From NCBI GenBank assembly GCA_903882935.1, contig CAIRZB010000012.1, positions 1 through 64,000 on the forward strand: a DNA stretch of 64,000 nt, read 5' to 3'. Positions 55,370 through 63,430 of this stretch are shown one piece after another. A model generated the notes under the pieces. The model was given only the letters and a program-made list of their open reading frames with translations. It was not told where the DNA came from and did no database searches. Position numbers and translations under genes: made by a program. The stretch is from an uncultured Parafilimonas sp. (GTDB lineage Bacteria > Bacteroidota > Bacteroidia > Chitinophagales > Chitinophagaceae). Positions within the stretch are counted from its first letter, which is position 1. Each line of letters begins with the position of its first letter.

Positions 55370-55438
55370 GAGTCGGGAAGTCGGGAAGACCGGGAGTCGG
55401 GAAGTCCGTAGATCAGGAAGACGGAAAGGTTGGAAGTT
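55370..55438. repeat. Degenerate tandem repeats, units like GTCGGGAAGACCGG
   Basis: Five or six imperfect copies (AGTCGGGA, AGACCGGGAGTCGGGAAGTC, AGGAAGACGGAAAGG) begin 4 bp after the ychF stop. Same purine-rich style as at 33480 and 53849. The rest of the 387-bp gap shows a hairpin at 55508-55536 and a promoter. Confidence 0.75.
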
Positions 55439-55506
55439 AAAGAGATGTAGATTTTTAGTGGAATAGTAATCTGGCTGGGACAATTTTAGTTTGCAAGATA
55501 GGAGAG

Positions 55507-55546
55507 GGGCCGTGGAGATTAGACATCTTCACGGCCTTTATGTTTT
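55507..55546 (+). terminator. Probable terminator after ychF
   Basis: GGCCGTGGAGA and TCTTCACGGCC form a stem with one G-T pair, followed by TTTATGTTTT. Confidence 0.55.
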
Positions 55547-55687
55547 ATAGGCCGGCATTAAATGGTTCAAATACTGCCGCAGTGGGGCGGTTTGTTAACC
55601 AAATGGTGCGGCCGTTTAGCTGAAATATGCCGCCACTTTTTTAAAAACATATACTTTTTTAGCTAACATATATGATAAATCGCCTTA

Positions 55688-55720
55688 TTGTAAAATTGCT
55701 GCACCGGCAGGTTAGTTTTG
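55688..55720 (+). promoter_or_regulatory. Predicted promoter of the G2DH-subunit-3/GMC pair
   Basis: TTG at 55688-55690, 22 nt spacer, TAGTTTTG at 55713-55720. The start would lie near 55725, about 30 nt before the ATG at 55754. Confidence 0.45.
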
Positions 55721-55753
55721 CTTGCACGCAAACCAACAATTAAATAACAAGGC

Positions 55754-56302
55754 ATGAACAGGCGCTCAGCACTCAAAAGCTTCTTGTATGTATCCGCAGG
55801 TATAAGTTTGCTACCCGCATGCTTACAGGATAAAGGGAAAGCTTCCTTTTTACTAAAAAACATCCAAGTGAGCGGGGAGCAGGAAAAAATGCTTGCCGAA
55901 CTTTGCGAAACCATCATCCCCAAAACAAGCACCCCAGGCGCAAAGGATTTGTCGTCGCACCTATTTGTGCTGATGATGGTTGATGACTGTTATAAAAAAG
56001 AAGACCAGCAAACATTTGTGGCTGGGTTAAAGGCGTTTGAAGAGGGTGTTACGCAGCGGTACAACACAACATTTGCGGGTTGTTCGCCCACGCAAAAGGC
56101 GGAGTTGCTATCGGCACTTGAGCAGCAGCTTAAGCAGAAAAAAGATACGCCTGCAAAACCTGAAGCAGGGTTTTATGGCATAACAAAACGCCTAACCATA
56201 CAAAGTTTTACAAGCAGCGAATATTATTTAACCAAGGTGCAGGTATACCAACTGGTGCCTGGCCCTGTATACAAAGGTTGCGTACCCGTTAACAAAGCAT
56301 AA
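55754..56302 (+). CDS. Gluconate 2-dehydrogenase subunit 3-like Tat lipoprotein
   Basis: 182 residues. The start MNRRSALKSFLYVSAG carries a twin-arginine motif, and LLPAC with Cys23 is a lipobox, so the protein is probably exported folded by Tat and lipid-anchored. The mature part has QEKMLAELCETIIPKTSTPGAK and FAGCSPTQKAELLSALEQQ, the DUF gluconate_2-dh3 pattern, ending VYQLVPGPVYKGCVPV. It acts as the small partner of the GMC oxidoreductase encoded 4 bp downstream, which lacks an export signal of its own and is likely carried through Tat with it (inference). Confidence 0.9.
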   Translation: MNRRSALKSFLYVSAGISLLPACLQDKGKASFLLKNIQVSGEQEKMLAELCETIIPKTSTPGAKDLSSHLFVLMMVDDCYKKEDQQTFVAGLKAFEEGVTQRYNTTFAGCSPTQKAELLSALEQQLKQKKDTPAKPEAGFYGITKRLTIQSFTSSEYYLTKVQVYQLVPGPVYKGCVPVNKA

Positions 56303-56306
56303 TACC

Positions 56307-58013
56307 ATGGGCAATACTAACGAAACAACAAAATTTGATGCCATCGTAATCGGCAGCGGTATAAGCGGCGGCTGGGCAGCGAAAGAATTTTGCGAAAAAG
56401 GGTTTAAAACCTTGGTGCTGGAAAGGGGCAGGGATGTTAAACACCTAAAAGACTACCCTACTACCAATATGTACCCTTGGGAGTTTAAACACCGTGGCCA
56501 GGTACCCGAAGAAATAGCTGAGAAAAACCCTGTTATAAGCAAGTGTTATGCTTTTCGCGAAGATGCCATGCATTTTTTTGTGAAGGATAACGACCACCCC
56601 TATGTGCAGGACAAGCCTTTTGACTGGATACGCGGTTACCAGGTAGGCGGCAAATCAATCATGTGGGCCAGGCAAACCCAGCGTTGGAGCGATTTTGACT
56701 ACGAAGGCCCTGCCCGTGACGGGTTTGCGGTTGACTGGCCCATACGCTACAAAGACATTGCGCCTTGGTACAGTTACGTGGAAAAATTTGCCGGTATTTC
56801 TGGCAATAAAGACGGGCTGCCCAACCTACCTGACGGGGAATTTTTGCAGCCTATTGAGCTGAGCTGCGTGGAGAATTATTTTAAGGATTTTGTGGCCAAA
56901 AATTATACTGACCGCAACGTTATATATGCCCGTTGCGCACACCTTACGCAGCCGCAGCCAGTACACATACAACAAGGCCGTACACAATGCCAGCACCGCA
57001 ACCTTTGCCAGCGTGGCTGCCCTTTTGGGGGTTATTTTAACAGCAACAGCACCACCATACCTTGGGCCGCCAACACCGGCAACCTCACGCTAAGGCCTTT
57101 TTCCGTGGTACATTCGGTAATATACGCCGATAAAAAAGGCAAGGCCACTGGCGTGCGCGTTATTGACACCAATACCAAACAAGCCTTAGAGTTTTATGCC
57201 CCGGTTATTTTTGTTAATGCCGCTGCTTTAAACACCAACTTGGTATTGTTAAACTCCACATCTGCCCGCTTCCCGAATGGTTTGGGCAACGATAACGGAT
57301 TACTTGGCAAGTACATTGCTTTTCACAATTACCGCGCCCGTATCTCCGGCACATACGATGGCTTTAAGGATACCACTACCCAAGGGGGGCGGCCAACCAG
57401 TGCTTACATTCCGCGCTTTCGCAATGTGCATAAGCAAGAGACAAACTTTTTGCGCGGCTATGCGGCCGGTTTTTCTGCTGGCAGGGGAAATGTATGGGCC
57501 AATACCGACGGTTTTGGTGAGGGGCTGAAGACGGAGTTGGAGAAAAAGAAAGAACTGGGCCCTTGGTACGTTGGTTCGCACATGATGGGCGAAACCATAC
57601 CCAAGGAAACCAATTTTGTAAGCCTTGACAAAGCCCAAAAAGACGAGTGGGGCGTGCCCTTGTTGAAAATAGACGTGGCTTACGATGACAACGATGAGAA
57701 AATGGTGAAGGATTTTATAGAGCAAATGAGTGAAATGTACACCAAGGCTGGCTTTACTGATTTAAAAACGAGCGACGGTAAACAAGCCCCCGGCTTGGAT
57801 ATTCACGAAATGGGCGGCGTGCGCATGGGCAAAGACCCTAAAACATCCCTGCTGAATGAGTGGAACCAGTTACATACTTGCAAAAACGTGTTTGTAACGG
57901 ATGGTGCATGCATGACGTCAACCTCTACCCAAAACCCCTCGCTTACCTATATGGCTTTAACAGCCAGGGCAGTTGATTATGCTGTTAAAGAGATGAAGAA
58001 GGGGAATATATAG
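56307..58013 (+). CDS. GMC-family FAD oxidoreductase
   Basis: 568 residues. The FAD-binding start is DAIVIGSGISGGWAAKEFCEKGFKTLVLERG (about 9-39). The middle has GYQVGGKSIMWARQTQRWSDFDYEGP and a Cys-rich segment, CQHRNLCQRGCPFGGYFNSNST. The C-terminus shows DIHEMGGVRMG with the catalytic His and TSTQNPSLTYMALTARAVDYA. It oxidises a sugar or alcohol, passing electrons to a membrane acceptor. No cytochrome c subunit gene follows, unlike classical gluconate 2-dehydrogenase. It lies 4 bp after its small subunit and ends at a strong terminator. Confidence 0.92.
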   Translation: MGNTNETTKFDAIVIGSGISGGWAAKEFCEKGFKTLVLERGRDVKHLKDYPTTNMYPWEFKHRGQVPEEIAEKNPVISKCYAFREDAMHFFVKDNDHPYVQDKPFDWIRGYQVGGKSIMWARQTQRWSDFDYEGPARDGFAVDWPIRYKDIAPWYSYVEKFAGISGNKDGLPNLPDGEFLQPIELSCVENYFKDFVAKNYTDRNVIYARCAHLTQPQPVHIQQGRTQCQHRNLCQRGCPFGGYFNSNSTTIPWAANTGNLTLRPFSVVHSVIYADKKGKATGVRVIDTNTKQALEFYAPVIFVNAAALNTNLVLLNSTSARFPNGLGNDNGLLGKYIAFHNYRARISGTYDGFKDTTTQGGRPTSAYIPRFRNVHKQETNFLRGYAAGFSAGRGNVWANTDGFGEGLKTELEKKKELGPWYVGSHMMGETIPKETNFVSLDKAQKDEWGVPLLKIDVAYDDNDEKMVKDFIEQMSEMYTKAGFTDLKTSDGKQAPGLDIHEMGGVRMGKDPKTSLLNEWNQLHTCKNVFVTDGACMTSTSTQNPSLTYMALTARAVDYAVKEMKKGNI

Positions 58014-58040
58014 GTCAATTTGACCAAGGGGTTAACATAC

Positions 58041-58089
58041 AAAATCGTTCATCCAAAAGGTAGTCACTTCTTCTGGATGAACGATTTTT
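58041..58089 (+). terminator. Intrinsic terminator of the GMC oxidoreductase operon
   Basis: AAAATCGTTCATCC pairs perfectly with GGATGAACGATTTT across a 20-nt loop, followed by T residues, 28 bp after the stop. Confidence 0.8.
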
Positions 58090-58259
58090 AATATGGAGGA
58101 GCTATCGAAAGATTGGTACTTTTTGTAACCTATTGCAAACTGTGTTTTTTAGTAATTTAATGCCAAATGCGACGGGTGATTTTTTTCAACATTATATTTA
58201 AAGCATCCCTTGTACACCGCTAAAAAAAACAGTGCGCCAACAAAGCTTTTTCTACACTC

Positions 58260-59588
58260 TTAATTAAGCCCACCTTGCCCGCGGTACAGTTTTATCGCTT
58301 TGTCCAACGATAGTTTTAGCACCGTAATGTATTTATCCTGTGCGCCTTCGGGTACGTTAATATACACCAGCCCCGGCACGGGACTCCAGGATATTTTGCC
58401 TACTACTTTATGGGTAAGTGTTGTGCCATTGCCCAGCACGGTGATGTTTTTTATTGTACAATCAAGCCCTTTTAGCATTACAGGCCCCGTTGTTTTGCCA
58501 TGCAAAAACAAATACAGTGTTGAGGAGTCTTTAGATAAAGTTGTGGGCCCGTAAAAATGCCCCTGCGGTATACCGCCAAGGGTGTTGAAAATCGCTTCGC
58601 CGTTGCGTTGGTTCCATGCACCCAGCTCTTGCAATACGTTCACTTGTTCGGCTGGTATGGTGCCATCCTCCATGGGACCCATATCCAGCAGCAAGTTGCC
58701 ACCGTTGCTCACGGCATCCACAAAAATACTGATTACTTCGTAGGGGGTCTTCCAATTATTATCGTGGTGGTAGCCCCAGTTGTCGTTGGTTGTCATACAC
58801 AGTTCCCACCAATTAAGATGGGGCCTGCTAACGGGAAAATTTTGTTCTGGCGTTGCGTAGTCGCCATAGCCCTGCAACCGCCCATTGATTATGGCATTGG
58901 GGTTATTTGCCAGTATAATGGAGCGCACTTTTTCTGCTTCCCATTCTTCCGCACTGTGTTCCCAGTCGCCGTCAAACCACCAAAGGTCGGGTTTAAACTG
59001 CGTGCCTATTTCCTTTATCTGGCCTTGGAAAAAACTCCTGAACCTATTCCACCGGTCGTAGTCATTTTTTACCTCGTACCGCGCGCTGTCATTTAAAAAC
59101 CCCGGGTAGTCTTTATGCGACCAGTCAATTAACGAGTAATAGGCCCCGCATTTAATGTCACGTTTGCGCAGCTCGTCAAAAAAAGGTTTTACCATGTCTT
59201 TTTTAGCGGGTGTGGCTTTAACAACACTCAGGTTATTCATTTTGGTATCGTACATGGCTACCCCATCATGGTGTTTTGTGGTAATAACGGCATAGCGGGC
59301 GCCACTTTCTTTTATAAGGTCGGCCCACTGTGATGGGTTATAATTTTTAAGGGTAAAGCCATTCAGCTGCTTCATATAATCATCATACGCAATTTTCTTG
59401 TTATGGAAGCTCCAGGATTCGTCTATCCCGTTTACTGAATAGATGCCTGCATGGATGAAAATGCCCAGCTTGGCATCGGCAAACCACTGCATTTTGTCTT
59501 TAATAGTAGCCGGGTCAATTTTAGGCTGGGCCCAACAGAAACTAACAAGCAATGAACAAATTAAAAAAGGCATTATTCTTTTCGCCAT
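58260..59588 (-). CDS. Alpha-L-fucosidase, GH29
   Basis: 442 residues. A signal peptide (1-20) ends FCWAQ. The catalytic TIM barrel has WFADAKLGIFIHAGIYSVNG, YAVITTKHHDGVAMYDT, and the nucleophile Asp206 in PDLWWFDGDWEH. NWWELCMTTNDNWGYHHDNNW and VSNGGNLLLDMGPMEDG are conserved later blocks. A small beta-domain follows from about 345. It releases alpha-linked L-fucose in the periplasm or outside. It stands alone rather than in a polysaccharide-utilisation locus, as no SusC/SusD pair is present. Confidence 0.93.
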   Translation of the reverse strand: MAKRIMPFLICSLLVSFCWAQPKIDPATIKDKMQWFADAKLGIFIHAGIYSVNGIDESWSFHNKKIAYDDYMKQLNGFTLKNYNPSQWADLIKESGARYAVITTKHHDGVAMYDTKMNNLSVVKATPAKKDMVKPFFDELRKRDIKCGAYYSLIDWSHKDYPGFLNDSARYEVKNDYDRWNRFRSFFQGQIKEIGTQFKPDLWWFDGDWEHSAEEWEAEKVRSIILANNPNAIINGRLQGYGDYATPEQNFPVSRPHLNWWELCMTTNDNWGYHHDNNWKTPYEVISIFVDAVSNGGNLLLDMGPMEDGTIPAEQVNVLQELGAWNQRNGEAIFNTLGGIPQGHFYGPTTLSKDSSTLYLFLHGKTTGPVMLKGLDCTIKNITVLGNGTTLTHKVVGKISWSPVPGLVYINVPEGAQDKYITVLKLSLDKAIKLYRGQGGLN

Positions 59589-59685
59589 TTTGCCGCAGGT
59601 ATAAATTTGATGTAATGCGTTAAAACCTGAAAATTAAAAATATTAGGATAAACAGAGAATTTTTTTTCGGCAAATAGGGTAAAGC

Positions 59686-59724
59686 CAAAAAGACCTGACA
59701 GCCCTTTGGGTGGTTAGGTCTTTT
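59686..59724 (-). terminator. Intrinsic terminator of the PhnA-like gene
   Basis: AAAAGACCT and AGGTCTTTT form a stem with an inner CCC/GGG, giving a T run on the minus strand, about 55 bp past the stop. Confidence 0.8.
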
Positions 59725-59777
59725 CGGTAATGTGTTCACCGAACACGAAACAAGGCCAAAACTGTATAAATATTTGT

Positions 59778-60359
59778 TTAGCCTTGCTTGCGCACGTATT
59801 TTGTTAAAATCACAATAAGTTGCCCTTCTATCCTGCCTTCTATTTGTTCGGTATTTTCCGGCACCAGCCTAATATTTTTTACTACGGTGCCAAGCCTTGC
59901 GTTTAGGGTGCTGCCCTTTACGTCAAGCGATTTTATAAGCACCACTGTGTCGCCGCTTTGCAATTGCTGGCCGTTACAGTCTTTATGCAGGTCAACGCTG
60001 GCATCGTTTTCATGGTCTCCCGTGGCTTTTGCCCATGCCAGCCTTTCATCGTCCAAATAAAGCATATCCAGGGCGTCAGCGGCCCAGCTTTCCTGTTTAA
60101 AGCGGTTTAGCATGCGCCAGGCCACCACTTGTATGCCCGGCACTTCGCTCCACATGCAGGTGGTTAGGCATTGCCAGTGCTTGCTGTCAGGCTCTTCCTT
60201 TTTCTCTATCTGCGCCTTACATTTATTACATACCATCAAGCAACTTTCCTCGTACCTGCCGTACGACTCTGGCACTTCGTATAGCGATAACGGCAGTGCC
60301 GATAAACACAGTTCGCATTGCTGCCCACTTCGTTGTGCCAATGTTTCTTCCAAGCTCAT
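59778..60359 (-). CDS. PhnA-like zinc-ribbon protein
   Basis: 193 residues. The N-terminal ribbon has QQCELCLSALPLSLYEVP (CxxC) and VCNKCKAQI (CxxC). The middle has WQCLTTCMWSEVPGIQVVAWRML, the Bacteroidota version of the linker. The C-terminal 70 residues, with DCNGQQLQSGDTVVLIKSLDVKGSTLNARLGTVVKNIRL, form the PhnA SH3-like domain. Despite the name, the family is not shown to hydrolyse phosphonoacetate. It is cytoplasmic and monocistronic. Confidence 0.92.
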   Translation of the reverse strand: MSLEETLAQRSGQQCELCLSALPLSLYEVPESYGRYEESCLMVCNKCKAQIEKKEEPDSKHWQCLTTCMWSEVPGIQVVAWRMLNRFKQESWAADALDMLYLDDERLAWAKATGDHENDASVDLHKDCNGQQLQSGDTVVLIKSLDVKGSTLNARLGTVVKNIRLVPENTEQIEGRIEGQLIVILTKYVRKQG

Positions 60360-60504
60360 AATAGTGTAATTAAGGGCGGCGAATGTAAGGTAATTATTTT
60401 AGGTAAGGTGGAAAGGGTAGGGGATTAACAAGATAAGGAGGATACAATATAGGCACAGACTCTAAAACTTGAATAAGAAGCGGTCTTTTTTTTTTGCTAC
60501 AACT

Positions 60505-60600
60505 TGGCGCCATCGCGCCTTTGTGAGACATTAATTTTTTTGCTCCTCCGCAGGCGGAGCAAAGATTTTCGCGCAAAGGCGCTGAGGCGCAAAGTTTGTG
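60505..60600. repeat. Interspersed repeat with nested hairpins
   Basis: CTTGGCGCCATCGCGCCTTT, later TTTGCTCCTCCGCAGGCGGA and GCAAAG, then CGCGCAAAGGCGCTGAGGCG. Arms TTTGCTCC/GGAGCAAA and several GGCGC-type steps let it fold strongly. It has the look of a widespread miniature intergenic element. It lies in the 336-bp gap 60360-60695, which has no gene. Confidence 0.6.
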
Positions 60601-60695
60601 GAGATTGCAAAAAGCCTTACAATACACCCCTTATGCTTATTTCCCGAAGGAAAATATATAGGTTTAATATCCAATTTCGCCCAACACCAAAGCGT

Positions 60696-61058
60696 TTACC
60701 ATTGCTGTATAATAACTCCTACTTGGTGGTCCATTAGGGCGAATTCCCTTGCACCCCAAGGCCTAAGGGTAATTTGGCTAAGGTTGGGGTGCAACAATTG
60801 CGGGTGTGTGGCCGAAACTTTTGCATACACTTCTTCAATGTTATTGGTCACCAACCTAAACTCCGGGCTGTGTTGCGCCGCATACTCCTTGCTTTCAAAC
60901 AACATCATTTGCAGCCCATTTTTGTCAATAACGCAAAACGGGCTTTGCGACGTAAATTCTTCATGGGCAATGGTAAATTCAAGACAGTCCACAAACATGG
61001 TAAGGCCATCTTTTATGTTAGTATAAAATACGTTTGGAACCAGCTTGGTAAAGTGCAT
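60696..61058 (-). CDS. VOC-superfamily (glyoxalase/bleomycin-resistance-like) protein
   Basis: 120 residues from the first ATG at 61058; an upstream TTG adds seven residues. Paired beta-alpha-beta-beta-beta modules show KLVPNVFYTNIKDGLTMFVDCLEFTIAHEE and the second half RLVTNNIEEVYAKVSATHPQ, then LRPWGAREFALMDHQVGVIIQQW. It probably acts as a metal-dependent isomerase, dioxygenase or binding protein; the specific role is unknown. It is cytoplasmic and alone on the minus strand. Confidence 0.85.
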   Translation of the reverse strand: MHFTKLVPNVFYTNIKDGLTMFVDCLEFTIAHEEFTSQSPFCVIDKNGLQMMLFESKEYAAQHSPEFRLVTNNIEEVYAKVSATHPQLLHPNLSQITLRPWGAREFALMDHQVGVIIQQW

Positions 61059-61145
61059 ATAGTGGTATTTGGATTGCAAATTAAGCCGTTTTTTTGGACG
61101 AGTTAGCGGGGACTTGATGGGTGGATTTCATTCTTCCCTTCACTC

Positions 61146-61448
61146 CTAATCACCCATCTTATACAGCTGTTTTACAAAGTTTTCAATAATGTCCGCGTGG
61201 CCCATGCTTTGGATAAAGAAAGGGTATACCGCATTGATGAAATTGTTTATTGCGATGGTGTTTTTCGTAATGGTATAACCGTTTAGGGTAACCGTGTTCC
61301 TTTCATGGTTGTTAATCGTTGAAAAACCATTTTTTAACCCGATCCACTCATGCCCCCAACAATACTTATATAACCGCGTGCGAGCCAAATTTTCGACTGG
61401 ATGTGCCTTATGCACTACATGTTTGTAGAAACGGCCAAGATATTTCAC
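61146..61448 (-). CDS. Hypothetical protein (100 aa, GTG start)
   Basis: A frame of 100 codons from a GTG at 61448 to a stop at 61146. The sequence has a normal, non-shadow composition: HVVHKAHPVENLARTRLYKY, GHEWIGLKNGFSTINNHERN, TVTLNGYTITKNTIAINNFI and the helix-like end IIENFVKQLYKMGD. There is no signal peptide. The 5' end touches a repeat with GCCCTGTAAGGGC hairpins, so the gene may be truncated by it. Family not recognised. Confidence 0.5.
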   Translation of the reverse strand: MKYLGRFYKHVVHKAHPVENLARTRLYKYCWGHEWIGLKNGFSTINNHERNTVTLNGYTITKNTIAINNFINAVYPFFIQSMGHADIIENFVKQLYKMGD

Positions 61449-61451
61449 AAT

Positions 61452-61550
61452 GCCCTGTAAGGGCTAACCGCTAAGCTTTACGGGTAGCCCCACATGGGGG
61501 CGAAACAATATTTTGTTGATTATTCTACAAATAGGTAGCCCTAATAGGGC
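61452..61550. repeat. Three GC-rich short hairpins (interspersed repeat)
   Basis: GCCCTGTAAGGGC (61452-61464), GCCCCACATGGGGGC (61487-61501) and GCCCTAATAGGGC (61538-61550) in 100 bp, each with four or five G-C pairs and a 3-5 nt loop. This is typical of dispersed Bacteroidota repeats. Confidence 0.7.
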
Positions 61551-61646
61551 AAGGGTGTCCTGCATCAATTTGGATTGCACCGAAACAACCTACCCCACCC
61601 AATTGAAAATAAAAAGTGCTATCTTTACTCTCTTCAATTGTTTACC

Positions 61647-63173
61647 ATGAGGGATGTACTTGCACAGTTAAAAATAAGCAACCATAATAAAGGGGTGTCA
61701 ACCGGGCGTGAATGGCTTGGCAGCACAGGAGCCGTTATTGAATCATATTCGCCCGTGAACGGGCATTTGATAGCCTCGGTAGCAAGTGCAGACCGCAGCA
61801 GTTACGACCATGTGGTAGCCAAAGCGCAGCAGGCATTTATTGAATGGCGCAAAGTGCCGGCACCCAAAAGGGGTGAGGTGGTGCGCCAAATGGGCGATGC
61901 CCTAAGGCGGTATAAGGAGCCCTTGGGCAAACTGGTTAGCTACGAAATGGGCAAAAGCCTGCAGGAAGGTTATGGCGAAGTGCAGGAGATGATTGATATA
62001 TGCGATTTTGCCGTAGGGCTGTCCCGCCAATTATATGGGTTAACCATGCATAGCGAACGGCCAGGCCACCGCATGTACGAGCAGTGGCACCCAATGGGTA
62101 TTACAGGTATAATATCGGCGTTCAACTTCCCGGTGGCGGTTTGGAGCTGGAACACTATGTTAGCATGGGTTTGCGGTAACGTATGCGTGTGGAAGCCCAG
62201 CGAAAAAACACCGTTGTGCGGCATAGCCTGCCAAAACATTGTGGCAGAAGTGCTGGAAGCCAATGATATACCCGAAGGTGTTTGCTGCCTAGTACAGGGC
62301 GGCAGGGATGTGGGCGAATGGATGTCGGCAGATGAGCGTATACCGCTGGTGTCGGCAACGGGTTCGACTCGTATGGGTAAGGCGCTGGCAAAAACAGTGG
62401 CAGGCCGCTTGGGCAGGAGTATTTTAGAATTGGGCGGCAACAACGCCATTATCATCTCGCAACATGCTGATTTGGATATTGCGTTGATAGGTGCTGTGTT
62501 TGGCGCGGTGGGCACAGCCGGCCAGCGTTGTACCACCACCCGCAGGTTGATTATACACGAAAGCGTATACGAATCGTTTAAGCAAAAATTGGTAAATGCA
62601 TACAAGCAGCTAAAAATAGGCAACCCATTGTCGCCTGAAAACCATGTGGGCCCATTAATTGATAAAGATGCCGTAAATATGTATCTTGGCGCAATAGCCC
62701 AGTGTAAGGAACAGGGGGGCACTTTTATTGTGGAGGGGGGCGTGTTGGAAGGTAATGGCTACGAAAGTGGGTGTTACGTAAAGCCGTGTATAGCAGAGGC
62801 TAACAACCAAATGGCAGTTGTACAACACGAAACCTTTGCGCCCATTTTATACCTGTTGAAATATAACGATATAGAAGAGGCCATAGCCCAGCAAAACGGG
62901 GTGCCACAGGGGCTTTCTTCTTCCATCATGTCGCTTAACCTGCGCGAAACAGAATTGTTTTTGTCAGCGGCGGGCAGCGATTGCGGCATTGCCAATGTTA
63001 ACATCGGTACCAGCGGCGCAGAAATTGGTGGTGCCTTTGGCGGGGAAAAAGAAACTGGCGGCGGTAGGGAAAGTGGCAGCGATGCTTGGAAGGGATATAT
63101 GAGGCGGCAAACCAATACCATTAATTATAGCACGCAGTTGCCGCTGGCCCAGGGTATACATTTTAACTTGTAG
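61647..63173 (+). CDS. Aldehyde dehydrogenase, ALDH7 (aminoadipate-semialdehyde) type
   Basis: 508 residues from the ATG at 61647. The NAD-binding part has SAFNFPVAVWSWNTMLAWVCGN (Asn160) and WKPSEKTPL. General base Glu261 lies in LELGGNNAIII and nucleophile Cys295 in GTAGQRCTTTRR. NIGTSGAEIGGAFGGEKETGGGRESGSDAWK is the ALDH7/AASADH C-terminal signature. It oxidises alpha-aminoadipate semialdehyde (piperideine-6-carboxylate) to alpha-aminoadipate in lysine breakdown, or related aldehydes. It is cytoplasmic. No other lysine-pathway gene is adjacent in the window. Confidence 0.93.
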   Translation: MRDVLAQLKISNHNKGVSTGREWLGSTGAVIESYSPVNGHLIASVASADRSSYDHVVAKAQQAFIEWRKVPAPKRGEVVRQMGDALRRYKEPLGKLVSYEMGKSLQEGYGEVQEMIDICDFAVGLSRQLYGLTMHSERPGHRMYEQWHPMGITGIISAFNFPVAVWSWNTMLAWVCGNVCVWKPSEKTPLCGIACQNIVAEVLEANDIPEGVCCLVQGGRDVGEWMSADERIPLVSATGSTRMGKALAKTVAGRLGRSILELGGNNAIIISQHADLDIALIGAVFGAVGTAGQRCTTTRRLIIHESVYESFKQKLVNAYKQLKIGNPLSPENHVGPLIDKDAVNMYLGAIAQCKEQGGTFIVEGGVLEGNGYESGCYVKPCIAEANNQMAVVQHETFAPILYLLKYNDIEEAIAQQNGVPQGLSSSIMSLNLRETELFLSAAGSDCGIANVNIGTSGAEIGGAFGGEKETGGGRESGSDAWKGYMRRQTNTINYSTQLPLAQGIHFNL

Positions 63174-63312
63174 TAGTAAACTTATACTAAGAAAGATAGC
63201 CATAATACAGCCCTTTGCCTTTTTAAGGACGTAAGTGGGGCTGGAGCTAAAAAAAACATTGAAGGGACATTAACGAAAGCGAAAGATTTTAACGGTTGAT
63301 TTGGTACAGTAC

Positions 63313-63410
63313 TTATACGTTGTTTAGCTAAACCTATAAAAAGCACTGGTTTTTATATTAAAATAATTATAAAAGTACCGGTTTGCGTATTGTTTATACG
63401 TTAAGTATAA
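63313..63410. promoter_or_regulatory. Possible operator repeats upstream of the subtilase gene
   Basis: TTATACGTT occurs at 63313-63321 and again at 63394-63402. The second copy forms an inverted repeat, TTATAC-GTTAA-GTATAA (63394-63410). This lies 20-120 bp before the ATG at 63431. Confidence 0.35.
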
Positions 63411-63430
63411 GAAATTTGCAAACAGCCATT

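Noticed and set aside
58260-59588. Fucosidase as part of a polysaccharide-utilisation locus
   Set aside because: No SusC/SusD pair, sulfatase or other glycosidase lies beside it.
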